From the IMG/VR virus record IMGVR_UViG_3300044675_001188, positions 1-29,149 of that record: 29,149 bases of DNA; one strand, given 5' to 3'. Below are positions 23,121-29,149 of the stretch, piece by piece; within the stretch, counting starts at the first letter, position 1, and every line of letters starts with the position of its first letter. The position numbers were made by a program, and so were the translations under genes. Origin of the DNA: a virus. Under the pieces are notes generated by a model. That model was not told the DNA's origin and made no database searches. It saw nothing but the letters and a program-made list of their open reading frames with translations.

Positions 23121-23786
23121 ATGAATCAAGAGTGGGTACAAGAGTATGATTTGCTTGTGTCTACGCTTGGCATGGAGTATTCCAGAAAATATTCTATAGT
23201 TGAACCTTCAGATATAAAACAGATTTTATGGATGTGGTTTGTTACCCATCCAAATAAATATACAGAATGGTCCAAGTTACCACCCAAAGATAAAGAAAAA
23301 CTAATTGCAAAGTCATTGCGTAATGCTGCTCTTAAATATTGTGAGCAAGAAAAAGCCCGTAAGTTTGGTTACGATATGGTTGACCTGTACTACTATGACC
23401 CATCAGTTATCGAAGCATTTTTGCCATCTATCCTGGCGGATAGTTATGAGATACCTAGTAAAATACAAGACCTTAACTTTAAGTTTGGTAAATCAGGAGA
23501 AGTAACAGACGGAAACAATTGGTTAGTTCTCAGGTCAGATATAGAAAAAGCATTCAACAAGTTAGCAGAGGCTAAACAAAATATTTTAAGGCTAAAATTT
23601 ACAACAGATAACTACGAGTGGAATGACTTAGCCAAAGAATTAAACACATCTGCTGATGGTGCACGCAAGAGAGTTAGCCGTGCAATTAACTCTTTGATTA
23701 GAGTACTGGGTGGATGGCGTACTTACAACGATACAGATAACTTAGAGGCTAAAGAAGAAGAAGAAGAAGATGACACAAGAGCCTAA
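23121..23786 (+). CDS. Sigma-factor-like DNA-binding protein
   Basis: The 221-residue protein has a helical, aromatic N-terminal half (IKQILWMWFVTHPNKYTEW) that could correspond to sigma region 2. The C-terminal helix-turn-helix is like region 4: AEAKQNILRLKFTTDNYEWN, then LAKELNTSADGARKRVSRAI. A highly acidic tail ends the protein. It could redirect host RNA polymerase to phage late promoters. No clear ribosome binding site lies close to the ATG, so coupling to the DUF1599-like gene, four bases away, is likely. A general helix-turn-helix regulator is the alternative. Confidence 0.65.
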   Translation: MNQEWVQEYDLLVSTLGMEYSRKYSIVEPSDIKQILWMWFVTHPNKYTEWSKLPPKDKEKLIAKSLRNAALKYCEQEKARKFGYDMVDLYYYDPSVIEAFLPSILADSYEIPSKIQDLNFKFGKSGEVTDGNNWLVLRSDIEKAFNKLAEAKQNILRLKFTTDNYEWNDLAKELNTSADGARKRVSRAINSLIRVLGGWRTYNDTDNLEAKEEEEEDDTRA

Positions 23787-24009
23787 AGAAATAAAAGATT
23801 TATTTAAAAAAGATTACAGCAATGCTATGGACCTACGTGGTAATCCCATTGGAGATATATGTGTATGTGGTTCACAATTATTTACAGCAATAGTAGCCTT
23901 TGAATCTGGCGAGATAGCATTTTACTTTTTAGATGGTGAGTGTGTAGACTGTGGCTCATTGGTAACTCTACCCACACCAATAGATGATATAGGAATGGAT
24001 TGTATGTAA
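23770..24009 (+). CDS. Small zinc-ribbon protein (79 aa)
   Basis: ICVCGSQ and ECVDCGS supply two Cys pairs about 25 residues apart, the classic zinc-ribbon plan, with beta-strand residues between. The N-terminus is Lys/Asp-rich and the C-terminus hydrophobic/acidic. It overlaps the sigma-like gene and ends at the TAATG start of the next small protein. It is likely a transcription- or nucleic-acid-linked accessory. No named family is recognised. Confidence 0.65.
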   Translation: MTQEPKEIKDLFKKDYSNAMDLRGNPIGDICVCGSQLFTAIVAFESGEIAFYFLDGECVDCGSLVTLPTPIDDIGMDCM

Positions 24010-24170
24010 TGCCCTACTATGATTTTGAGTGCAAGATATGTACTAAAGTAGAAGAAACAAATGATTCTGCTGCACCATTCTGTGACTCTTGCGGAAATCT
24101 TATGACTCGTATATGGTCCTCTACACCAGTACATTTTAAAGGAAGTGGCTTCTACTCAACAGGAGGATAA
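24009..24170 (+). CDS. FmdB-family zinc-ribbon protein (53 aa)
   Basis: A short gene starting in a TAATG overlap. It reads MPYYDFECKICTKVEE, then FCDSCGNLMTRIW, and ends VHFKGSGFYST. This matches the FmdB/CxxC-CxxC-SSSS zinc-ribbon family (Cys8, Cys11, Cys25, Cys28). The conserved start MP-Y-E and the ending FKGSGFY are characteristic. Members are small regulatory-type proteins of unclear role. AGGAGG near its 3' end probably serves the next small gene. Confidence 0.75.
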   Translation: MPYYDFECKICTKVEETNDSAAPFCDSCGNLMTRIWSSTPVHFKGSGFYSTGG

Positions 24171-24171
24171 G

Positions 24172-24294
24172 ATTAAAAGACTACGTCATCTATTTTGTTT
24201 TAATTATATGTGGAAAGTAATAGACCCAAGTAAATCTTTATGGCATCTTAAGTGTACTAGGTGTGGTTATCAAGAGGTGATTAATCTTGATTGA
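24172..24294 (+). CDS. Tiny zinc-ribbon-like protein, possibly with an ATT start
   Basis: An open frame ends at 24294 with LKCTRCGYQEVINLD, a typical half zinc ribbon, preceded by an aromatic stretch containing one more Cys (FCFNYMW). AGGAGG at 24161-24166 points to an ATT codon at 24172 (40 aa). The first ATG, at 24208, has no ribosome binding site and gives only 28 aa. ATT is a rare but known start. The gene overlaps the start of WhiB. It is plausible but not certain. Confidence 0.4.
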   Translation: MKRLRHLFCFNYMWKVIDPSKSLWHLKCTRCGYQEVINLD

Positions 24295-24571
24295 TTACCC
24301 AACATGGAAAGATATACCAGCATGCACTGGTATTGATGTAGAGATATTCTTTACCGAAGAAAGAGGTAACTATCCACACTTTGATTATATTAAAAAGATG
24401 TGCAACACTTGCCCAGTACGAGTCCAATGCCATACTTATGCAATAGACAATCTAGTGCAAGGAATATGGGCAGGAACTACCATGGAAGAAAGGAATAAAT
24501 ACAGAAGTAAGCACGGGATAGTTGGTAAAACAGTTGTTCCTATGTCTGTATTTAATAGTAACTATGAGTAA
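24287..24571 (+). CDS. whiB: WhiB-family iron-sulfur transcription regulator
   Basis: The 94-residue protein has the four WhiB cysteines: Cys13, and CNTCPVRVQC with Cys39, Cys42 and Cys48, which bind a 4Fe-4S cluster. These are followed by the turn GIWAGTT near 59-65, where GVWGG is usual, and the charged ERNKYRSKHG. WhiB proteins act with the main sigma factor and are restricted to actinobacteria and their phages, so this is the best host indicator here. Phage versions can reprogramme host transcription or block superinfection. The start is TTG at 24287, with AGAGGTGA upstream. The gene lies next to the sigma-like and zinc-ribbon genes. Confidence 0.9.
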   Translation: MIDYPTWKDIPACTGIDVEIFFTEERGNYPHFDYIKKMCNTCPVRVQCHTYAIDNLVQGIWAGTTMEERNKYRSKHGIVGKTVVPMSVFNSNYE

Positions 24572-24947
24572 ACTATCTGACTTTGATTTAGACTTATCAG
24601 TTGGGCACGAAGGGGAATCCCTAGTCAATCAACTACTTACCAATGGTAAAACCATTGAGGTTAAGACAGACCTTAAATGGAAGAACACAGGCAACCTATA
24701 TATAGAAACAGTATGTTGGTCACATAACAATGAAGAGTGGTATCCATCTGGTATCTCTGCAACTAAGGCTGCATATTGGGCGTTTGTATTAGAAGGAACT
24801 GTATTAATAGTACCTATAGAACATCTTAAGCATGCCTTAACTTTGTATGGACACCCAATTACATGTAACATACCACCCAATCCGTCAAAGGGTTATCTGA
24901 TACGACCAGATAAAATCCTGCAAGTAATACAAGAGTTGGCTAAGTAG
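24564..24947 (+). CDS. PD-(D/E)XK-like nuclease-fold protein (127 aa)
   Basis: An ATG at 24564 overlaps the WhiB stop by eight bases. An upstream in-frame start at 24522 inside WhiB is not favoured. The sequence has GHEGESLVNQLL with Glu16/Glu18, then TIEVKTDLKW with Glu32/Lys34 and TGNLYIETV, the usual core of a PD-(D/E)XK fold such as phage endonucleases or restriction-like enzymes. The C-terminal half is mixed alpha/beta. The target is unknown. It is the last gene of the rightward block. Confidence 0.65.
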   Translation: MSKLSDFDLDLSVGHEGESLVNQLLTNGKTIEVKTDLKWKNTGNLYIETVCWSHNNEEWYPSGISATKAAYWAFVLEGTVLIVPIEHLKHALTLYGHPITCNIPPNPSKGYLIRPDKILQVIQELAK

Positions 24948-24975
24948 AAGGGGACTGCTTAGAAAACAAAAAAGA

Positions 24976-25006
24976 CCCCCGCTCCAGTAGTAATACTGGG
25001 CGGGGG
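24976..25006. terminator. Strong bidirectional terminator between converging operons
   Basis: CCCCCGC pairs with GCGGGGG, and inside it CCAGTA (24984-24989) pairs with TACTGG (24994-24999), with one bulged T and a GTAA loop. An A-run lies before (24968-24973) and a T-rich run after (25008-25018), so it works in both directions. It separates the rightward block (ending 24947) from the leftward lysis genes (ending 25023). Confidence 0.9.
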
Positions 25007-25022
25007 ATTCTTTTATTTATAA

Positions 25023-25211
25023 CTACTCGCTTCCACGGCCAAACTGTGTGGCTGATGGGTCTAACCATTTAAGAACTGGGCCTGCAAGTCCTGCTAGTGC
25101 TGCTGCACCTAGTTGCTTAGGGTCTGTAATTCCAGTTACATACAGTGCAACTACCGCTGCTGCTGATGCTCGGAACCAACTTATTACTACCTGCTTGAAC
25201 TGTTCGTTCAT
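25023..25211 (-). CDS. Holin-like small membrane protein (62 aa)
   Basis: Read leftward, it has a short polar N-terminus and one clear hydrophobic segment (ISWFRASAAAVVALYVTGI, residues about 10-28). A second, weaker one (LGAAALAGLAGPVLKWL) is followed by a polar end. AAAGGAG with good spacing precedes the ATG. It lies directly after the endolysin gene, as holins usually do, and would make membrane pores that release the endolysin. The call rests on size, topology and position. Confidence 0.65.
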   Translation of the reverse strand: MNEQFKQVVISWFRASAAAVVALYVTGITDPKQLGAAALAGLAGPVLKWLDPSATQFGRGSE

Positions 25212-25222
25212 TTATTGCTCCT

Positions 25223-25741
25223 TTATTTGGTATTACTATGCACCTTACAACAGGTACAAACTAGAGGTTTTACTATTGGATAAGGTTTCTTTGCTGGTAT
25301 TGGTGTAATAGATGCAACCAATGTTGCTAATGGATTAGGTTGATTCATCCACCAAAACCAAGGTGATGTGTCATTTGCTGACCCATCATTAATAGAAATA
25401 TGCAAATGTTTATTATGTTGATTGCTACCAGTGTATTTACGGTTGCCTTCTTTAGCCTTTTCTTTAGACCAAATCTTTCCCTGAAATATTAGGTACTTAA
25501 CCCTTGCATCTTCTTTTAACTTTTCAAATATTTCAACACAGTCAATGCCATTCTTAGGGTCATGGGTTAAATCAACTGCATACCCTGTGTTATGGTCAGA
25601 GGTTGGGCTTGCTTTAAGATGAGCAGCAGATGGTAGTAAACCATCTGATAGTTTATTTCTTGTTGGTTTAATTGCTGTTGCTTGACGTAGTACTGCTATT
25701 GCAGCAGGTGTCGCTTTCTTTGCATTCATATTGACATCCAT
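25223..25741 (-). CDS. M15/LAS-like zinc peptidase endolysin
   Basis: The enzyme would cut the peptide part of host peptidoglycan at lysis. The zinc site is visible: SDHNTGYAVDLTHD with His50 and Asp57, and KHLHISI with His114, in a small LAS-type domain. The C-terminal tail after residue 130 is Pro-rich and ends in CTCCKVH, which may bind metal or the wall. ATG at 25741 is taken. A second in-frame ATG at 25729 overlaps the stop of the small gene before it (ATGA) and may be the true start (168 aa). There is no signal peptide, consistent with holin-dependent release. Confidence 0.8.
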   Translation of the reverse strand: MDVNMNAKKATPAAIAVLRQATAIKPTRNKLSDGLLPSAAHLKASPTSDHNTGYAVDLTHDPKNGIDCVEIFEKLKEDARVKYLIFQGKIWSKEKAKEGNRKYTGSNQHNKHLHISINDGSANDTSPWFWWMNQPNPLATLVASITPIPAKKPYPIVKPLVCTCCKVHSNTK

Positions 25742-25824
25742 CCCTGATATTCAGCCTCTGGATTATCCATCAGCCATTGTTGTCTTAATTTATTCTGGTG
25801 TTCCCAATCAATATCGTTACTCAT
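25726..25824 (-). CDS. Tiny protein overlapping the endolysin start (32 aa)
   Basis: Read leftward, ATG at 25824 opens a 32-residue frame (MSNDIDWEHQNKLRQQWLMD) whose start overlaps the end of the previous tiny gene. Its stop overlaps an in-frame ATG of the endolysin as ATGA. The double overlap suggests a translated coupling peptide. It is polar, without motifs. It may be real, or merely a translational bridge. Confidence 0.4.
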   Translation of the reverse strand: MSNDIDWEHQNKLRQQWLMDNPEAEYQGWMSI

Positions 25825-25984
25825 CGTTAGAGTTTCGCAATGGATAAGTGATAGCCCAGACTATTAAGGTTAATATAATTGCATAACCAACTACAGTCTT
25901 AGCAGAGCCAGTCAATACAACCCAAGCAATAAACATACCTAGCAAGGTCCATAGTTGTTGGACCATATCTTTTAGTACTTTCAA
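25817..25984 (-). CDS. Small two-segment membrane protein (55 aa)
   Basis: A TTG start at 25984 overlaps the stop of the secreted repeat protein and has AAAGGAG six bases upstream, inside that gene. An internal ATG at 25966 lacks such a site. The protein has two hydrophobic segments (LWTLLGMFIAWVVLTG and VVGYAIILTLIVWAITY) linked by a short Ser/Lys loop, typical of phage holins or antiholins. It could be a second holin-type protein of the lysis cluster. Confidence 0.55.
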   Translation of the reverse strand: MKVLKDMVQQLWTLLGMFIAWVVLTGSAKTVVGYAIILTLIVWAITYPLRNSNDE

Positions 25985-27219
25985 GGTTTTCTCCTTTTGT
26001 ATAACTTAATGTTGTCATTTGATGGCAGGCTAGTACCTCCACTTATAGGTGTAGGTGTGGCTGTTCTAGCAGCGGAAGTTACGGCTACTGCATTAACAGC
26101 AGCCTGAGTAGCAATAACGGAAGCAATGATTGTATTCTCTGATTCTGTTCTTTCTTCTTCAGACATATCAGCACCTATGTTTGACAGAGCAGTAAGTACC
26201 TCTGCTGGATTATCAAAAATTGCAGAGATTAACTCTGCTGGATTCTCTAATAACTGTAGGGCTACTACCGTGCCAGCCTCAAGCACTACACCATTGTCTA
26301 ATTGAACTGGTGTTTCAGGTGCAAGGGTTTCTAATTCAACTTCATTTGCCTGTACAACTTCTTCTACAGGTGGTGCTTCTTCTTCAACAGGTGGCTCTTG
26401 TTCTTCCATAGGTAACTCTTCAGCCTCTACAGGTGGTTCCTCAACTGGAATAGGTGGTTCTTCCACTTCCTCAGGGGGTTCCTCAGCCTCTATAGGAGGC
26501 TCTTCTGCCTCTACTGGAGGCTCTTCAGCCTCAATGGGTGGTTCTTCTACTTCTGCTGGAGGCTCAGGCTCTACAGCAAGGGGAGGAATAACAATTGCAG
26601 GGGGTTCAGGTGCTACAACAGGAGGCTCAGGAGCAGGGATTGGTGCTACTGGAGTACTGGTATCTACTGTTGCTGTAGTTCCATCAACTGTTGAAGTGTT
26701 AGTATCAACTACTACAGTACTTGTATCAACTACTACTGTACCTGTATCAACCACAACAGTAGAGGTATCTCTAGGTGGTATCAAGTTACTACTTAAAGTA
26801 TAAGTTCCTATTGGTCTTTGACCACCAACTACATAGTCATAAGATGTAGCACGGATTGTATAGGTGTCAGCATTTAATACACCACTAAGTGCAGATGCAA
26901 AATAATTATTTTCAGAGTTATGGTTGCTATCATCATCACCCCTTATGGGGTTAGCGGTAGTGCTATCAGCAACGCCACGATATAACCATAGCCAAGAATC
27001 TACCCAAGACACACGCTCTACTGTTACTGAGTCAACTACTTCAAATCGTGGTCCAGTAGTAGTAGTAATTGTGTAGGCTGTTGTTGTATCTACTTGAACT
27101 ACTACATCTACATAGGCAGTTGTAGCATCAAGATTAATGATTACATCTTCGGCACTAGCAGGAGTTGGTATAAAGAGTAGGCTAATCCCTATTACTAAGG
27201 AGTAAATAAATTTGGTCAA
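25981..27219 (-). CDS. Secreted protein with two seven-residue repeat stalks (412 aa)
   Basis: Residues 1-23 form a signal peptide (MTKFIYSLVIGISLLF, then PTPASA before the likely cut). Residues about 24-148 form a beta-rich domain of PPC-like character, with GDDDSNHNSENNYF and NADTYTIRATSY. There follow a Thr/Val repeat (DTSTVVV units, 151-192), a Pro-rich linker and an acidic EEPPxEA repeat (about 225-288). A helical segment and a basic end (YKRRKP) complete it. No LPXTG anchor or C-terminal membrane helix is seen. The start is TTG at 27219, without a clear ribosome binding site and overlapping the upstream gene. Host-surface exposure or virion decoration is inferred. Confidence 0.7.
   Translation of the reverse strand: MTKFIYSLVIGISLLFIPTPASAEDVIINLDATTAYVDVVVQVDTTTAYTITTTTGPRFEVVDSVTVERVSWVDSWLWLYRGVADSTTANPIRGDDDSNHNSENNYFASALSGVLNADTYTIRATSYDYVVGGQRPIGTYTLSSNLIPPRDTSTVVVDTGTVVVDTSTVVVDTNTSTVDGTTATVDTSTPVAPIPAPEPPVVAPEPPAIVIPPLAVEPEPPAEVEEPPIEAEEPPVEAEEPPIEAEEPPEEVEEPPIPVEEPPVEAEELPMEEQEPPVEEEAPPVEEVVQANEVELETLAPETPVQLDNGVVLEAGTVVALQLLENPAELISAIFDNPAEVLTALSNIGADMSEEERTESENTIIASVIATQAAVNAVAVTSAARTATPTPISGGTSLPSNDNIKLYKRRKP
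26356..26547 (-). repeat. EEPPxEA heptad repeat in the secreted protein
   Basis: About nine copies of a seven-residue unit, EEPP(I/V)EA and variants such as EEPPIPV, EELPMEE and EAPPVEE. The DNA shows matching 21-base periodicity with drift between copies. A Pro/Glu-rich tract like this is usually an extended, stiff spacer. Confidence 0.85.
26644..26769 (-). repeat. DTSTVVV heptad repeat in the secreted protein
   Basis: Six seven-residue units (DTSTVVV, DTGTVVV, DTSTVVV, DTNTSTV, DGTTATV, DTSTPVA) encode a Thr/Val-rich tract. It has the same seven-residue period as the neighbouring EEPP tract, but a different composition. It could be an O-glycosylation-prone or beta-like stalk. Confidence 0.8.
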
Positions 27220-27385
27220 TACGGGTTTCCAATCGGGTAATGCGTCCCTCTAGGTTATGTCCCCCGTTGCCATCAGGTTTAAGTTCTGACAGATAATGTT
27301 TTACTAACCATCTAATTGAACCAGCAAAACTGGCTACAATAGTTGCGACTGCTACCGCTAAGCCAGCCCAATCTGTGCTACTCAT
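27182..27385 (-). CDS. XhlA-like small membrane protein with coiled coil (67 aa)
   Basis: The N-terminus has one membrane segment (WAGLAVAVATIVASFAGSIR). A basic turn, a Gly/Asn linker and a short coiled coil follow (LEGRITRLETRIDQIYLLL). This is the plan of XhlA/holin-accessory proteins in phages, but reversed in order compared with XhlA, so the comparison is loose. Its 3' end overlaps the secreted protein gene by 38 bases and its ATG overlaps the stop of the tail gene. Confidence 0.6.
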   Translation of the reverse strand: MSSTDWAGLAVAVATIVASFAGSIRWLVKHYLSELKPDGNGGHNLEGRITRLETRIDQIYLLLSNRD

Positions 27386-29148
27386 TATACGGTCCTAATC
27401 GTAATCTCAATTACGCCTCCGAATCCATCAAACCTTCTGTCTGGTGGAGTCATGCGAGTAAATAAGATTTGTTCAATAATTACTTGACGAGTTTCGCCAG
27501 TAGTTAGGTCTTGCCAGGTAACAACATCGCCACCTTCTTCTATGTTTTCTAATATTTGTAATCTTTGTAAGGCTGAACCTTCATAGCCAGATATTACATT
27601 GTATCTATCTGTCTCTATATCAAAACAATAAACAGGAAACTTTAAGTTTCTTTGTCTAGGCGTAGCAATAGTAGCCTTGGCCTGATAACCCTTAAATATA
27701 GGACCAGTTGATGTAGTACTTGAATCACGATTAAATGTAAATTTATATGCTACATATTCTTGTGCAATTTGAGGCTGAGATGTAGTTACCTCAACAGCAG
27801 TTACTCCTGCTTCATAGGTAATGTGGTCGTATGGAACATCATTTTTATCTATAGTTGCTAGCGTTAATGAACCTTTAGTAAAGTCACCACGTGCTAATAG
27901 ACGCTTAAAATTCTTAGGCTCAAGGGTGCCATATCTAATATAACCTGTAGTTATATAACCAGTTGTGGCTAAGACTGAGGTTGATTGAATAGCAATACCA
28001 TTGCTACCTGATGTAGTAAATGCTATCTGATTTGAGTTACCTACAAAATTTACAGTAGTAGCGTAGCCAGTAGCCCCATCTAGGTAGGTATCTTTGGCGT
28101 AAGCAAATCGTAATGTCTCAAGTTCGTTACCTAAATCAATTCTATATAGCCCAGCATAACCATTAATAGAACCAGTTACCCACGCAAACCTATCTCTAAA
28201 TGCAAAATCTAACCCAGTATTGGCTGCTTCAATAATTAATGGACCATAAGATAGGTCTCCATTAGTATCTGATATCGTAGCAACACGGACACCTTTGTTA
28301 GTACCGATTAATAGATATCCTAAATAAGATTCAATTTTATGGGGATACTCACCGCTAGGTAGTTGTGCTGCAACTATACCTGATGTAAGAGTTGGCATAA
28401 CGCCAGCAGTACTTAAAGTAAACTTATAAATAGCACCACTAGTACCAGAATAACCAGCAACATAGATAGCAGAGCCACCCTCTGATATAGATGTCCAAGT
28501 CCAGTCAGCATTAGGATGCGTGTAGGTAGCAGTAGGTAAAGTGTGGGTAGAACCTTTAGCATTAGTTAATTCATAAATAGATGCACCAATACCAGCAACT
28601 AATCGTTGCTTAACCCAACCTAATACAACATCGTCCTCACCAGTATTGTAATAACGAGAGTAACCTGCAGTAGGTGTAGCAATAGGACCTGTATAGATAT
28701 GGTCATTGTCTGCTATAAAAAGATGAGAACCATCTGTTGCAATATCAAGGATTGCAGTATCTAAAGGTGTTCCTATACTAGTTACATGTGTATAAGCAAC
28801 TGCAGTACCAGCAGATGTGTAGTTATTAATAGTTGTACTTGTTGGAATCCAGCCAAGCAGTTTATCTGTAGAACCATCTACAATAGATAAAGATTTATAT
28901 ACACCGCTAGTTACACCGCTAAGATTGGCTGTTTCTTTAAGTAAGGTAACCTCACCTTTAGTCCAGACATCTACATTGTTACTATCTGTAAATCTATGTG
29001 AGACTATCTCACCAGCAGATGGGTCATAGAACTTAATACCAGTACCATTATGAAAGGATGATTGGCTTCTTAGCCACCAGCCTGTAAGTGATTGCTCACC
29101 TGGCTCTTGGTTATTATCAAATTGTTCTTTACGGTATGGCGCAGTCTG
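27385..29148 (-). CDS. Beta-rich tail protein, cut by the right edge
   Basis: The frame is open from the right edge to 27385 (587 residues seen), so the true start lies outside the window. The ATG at 28398 is internal. The sequence is Gly/Thr/Tyr-rich with repeated short strands (GYSGTSGAIYKFTLST, TDGSHLFIADNDHIYTG), the look of a beta-propeller or beta-helix tail protein. The C-terminal part reads like a receptor-contact or baseplate domain (DVVTWQDLTTGETRQVI). It likely serves host recognition or tail assembly. No named family is assigned. Confidence 0.7.
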   Translation of the reverse strand, partial: QTAPYRKEQFDNNQEPGEQSLTGWWLRSQSSFHNGTGIKFYDPSAGEIVSHRFTDSNNVDVWTKGEVTLLKETANLSGVTSGVYKSLSIVDGSTDKLLGWIPTSTTINNYTSAGTAVAYTHVTSIGTPLDTAILDIATDGSHLFIADNDHIYTGPIATPTAGYSRYYNTGEDDVVLGWVKQRLVAGIGASIYELTNAKGSTHTLPTATYTHPNADWTWTSISEGGSAIYVAGYSGTSGAIYKFTLSTAGVMPTLTSGIVAAQLPSGEYPHKIESYLGYLLIGTNKGVRVATISDTNGDLSYGPLIIEAANTGLDFAFRDRFAWVTGSINGYAGLYRIDLGNELETLRFAYAKDTYLDGATGYATTVNFVGNSNQIAFTTSGSNGIAIQSTSVLATTGYITTGYIRYGTLEPKNFKRLLARGDFTKGSLTLATIDKNDVPYDHITYEAGVTAVEVTTSQPQIAQEYVAYKFTFNRDSSTTSTGPIFKGYQAKATIATPRQRNLKFPVYCFDIETDRYNVISGYEGSALQRLQILENIEEGGDVVTWQDLTTGETRQVIIEQILFTRMTPPDRRFDGFGGVIEITIRTV

Positions 29149-29149
29149 T

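Noticed and set aside
26534-26803. Gly/Ser/Val-rich open frame on the plus strand
   Set aside because: It is the antisense reading of the repeat tracts of the secreted protein. The repeats explain its open frame and composition.
28396-28398. ATG at 28398 as the start of the right-edge tail gene
   Set aside because: The frame stays open and protein-like upstream to the right edge, with no ribosome binding site at this ATG, so the gene is cut by the window.

Overview
The window looks like part of the genome of a tailed double-stranded DNA phage, probably strictly lytic, infecting a low-GC actinobacterium such as the freshwater kinds. The phage assignment rests on a large terminase, a portal protein, very large late structural proteins, replication and recombination enzymes, and a lysis cluster. 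The actinobacterial host rests on a complete WhiB-type protein (four cysteines in the WhiB spacing), a DUF4192-like protein and an actinobacterial-style lytic transglycosylase. No integrase, repressor, tRNA, CRISPR or insertion sequence was seen. The base composition is AT-rich throughout.

Layout. Positions 1-14249 form one leftward late block, read from the terminase at its right end: terminase, four small very basic proteins, portal, an HslV/proteasome-like protease, a Pro/Gly-rich protein, a 1724-residue protein, and two further large proteins rich in helices. A new leftward gene begins at position 15 and leaves the window. Neighbouring genes are mostly coupled by one-base TAATG overlaps. 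Positions 14250-14802 are a 553-base divergent non-coding region with a cluster of ACAGT/ACTGT inverted sites, an AT-rich stretch, and a row of six hairpins leading into the first rightward gene.

Positions 14803-24947 are the rightward early/middle block: an SSB-like protein, small membrane and zinc-binding proteins, a secreted transglycosylase, DUF4192- and DUF932-like proteins, a RecB/Cas4-like exonuclease, a RecA/DnaB-fold ATPase, an Hjc-like resolvase, a primase split into two overlapping genes (zinc finger and TOPRIM), a DUF1599-like protein, a sigma-like factor, three small zinc-ribbon proteins, WhiB and a second PD-(D/E)XK-like nuclease. A strong bidirectional terminator at 24976-25006 ends this block and also the leftward block from the other side. 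Positions 25023-29148 are leftward again: a holin-like protein, a zinc peptidase endolysin, two tiny proteins, a secreted repeat protein, an XhlA-like membrane protein and a tail protein cut by the right edge.

The orientations fit a circular or circularly permuted genome with one divergent control region and one convergent terminator. The capsid and most tail genes would then lie outside the window, between its two ends. The most unusual signals are RNA-level. The leader at 14557-14802 has mutually exclusive hairpins. The leader at 19241-19295 carries an 8-base perfect complement to the downstream ribosome binding site. Four replication-block genes have a GC-rich hairpin ending 2-7 bases before their ribosome binding site.
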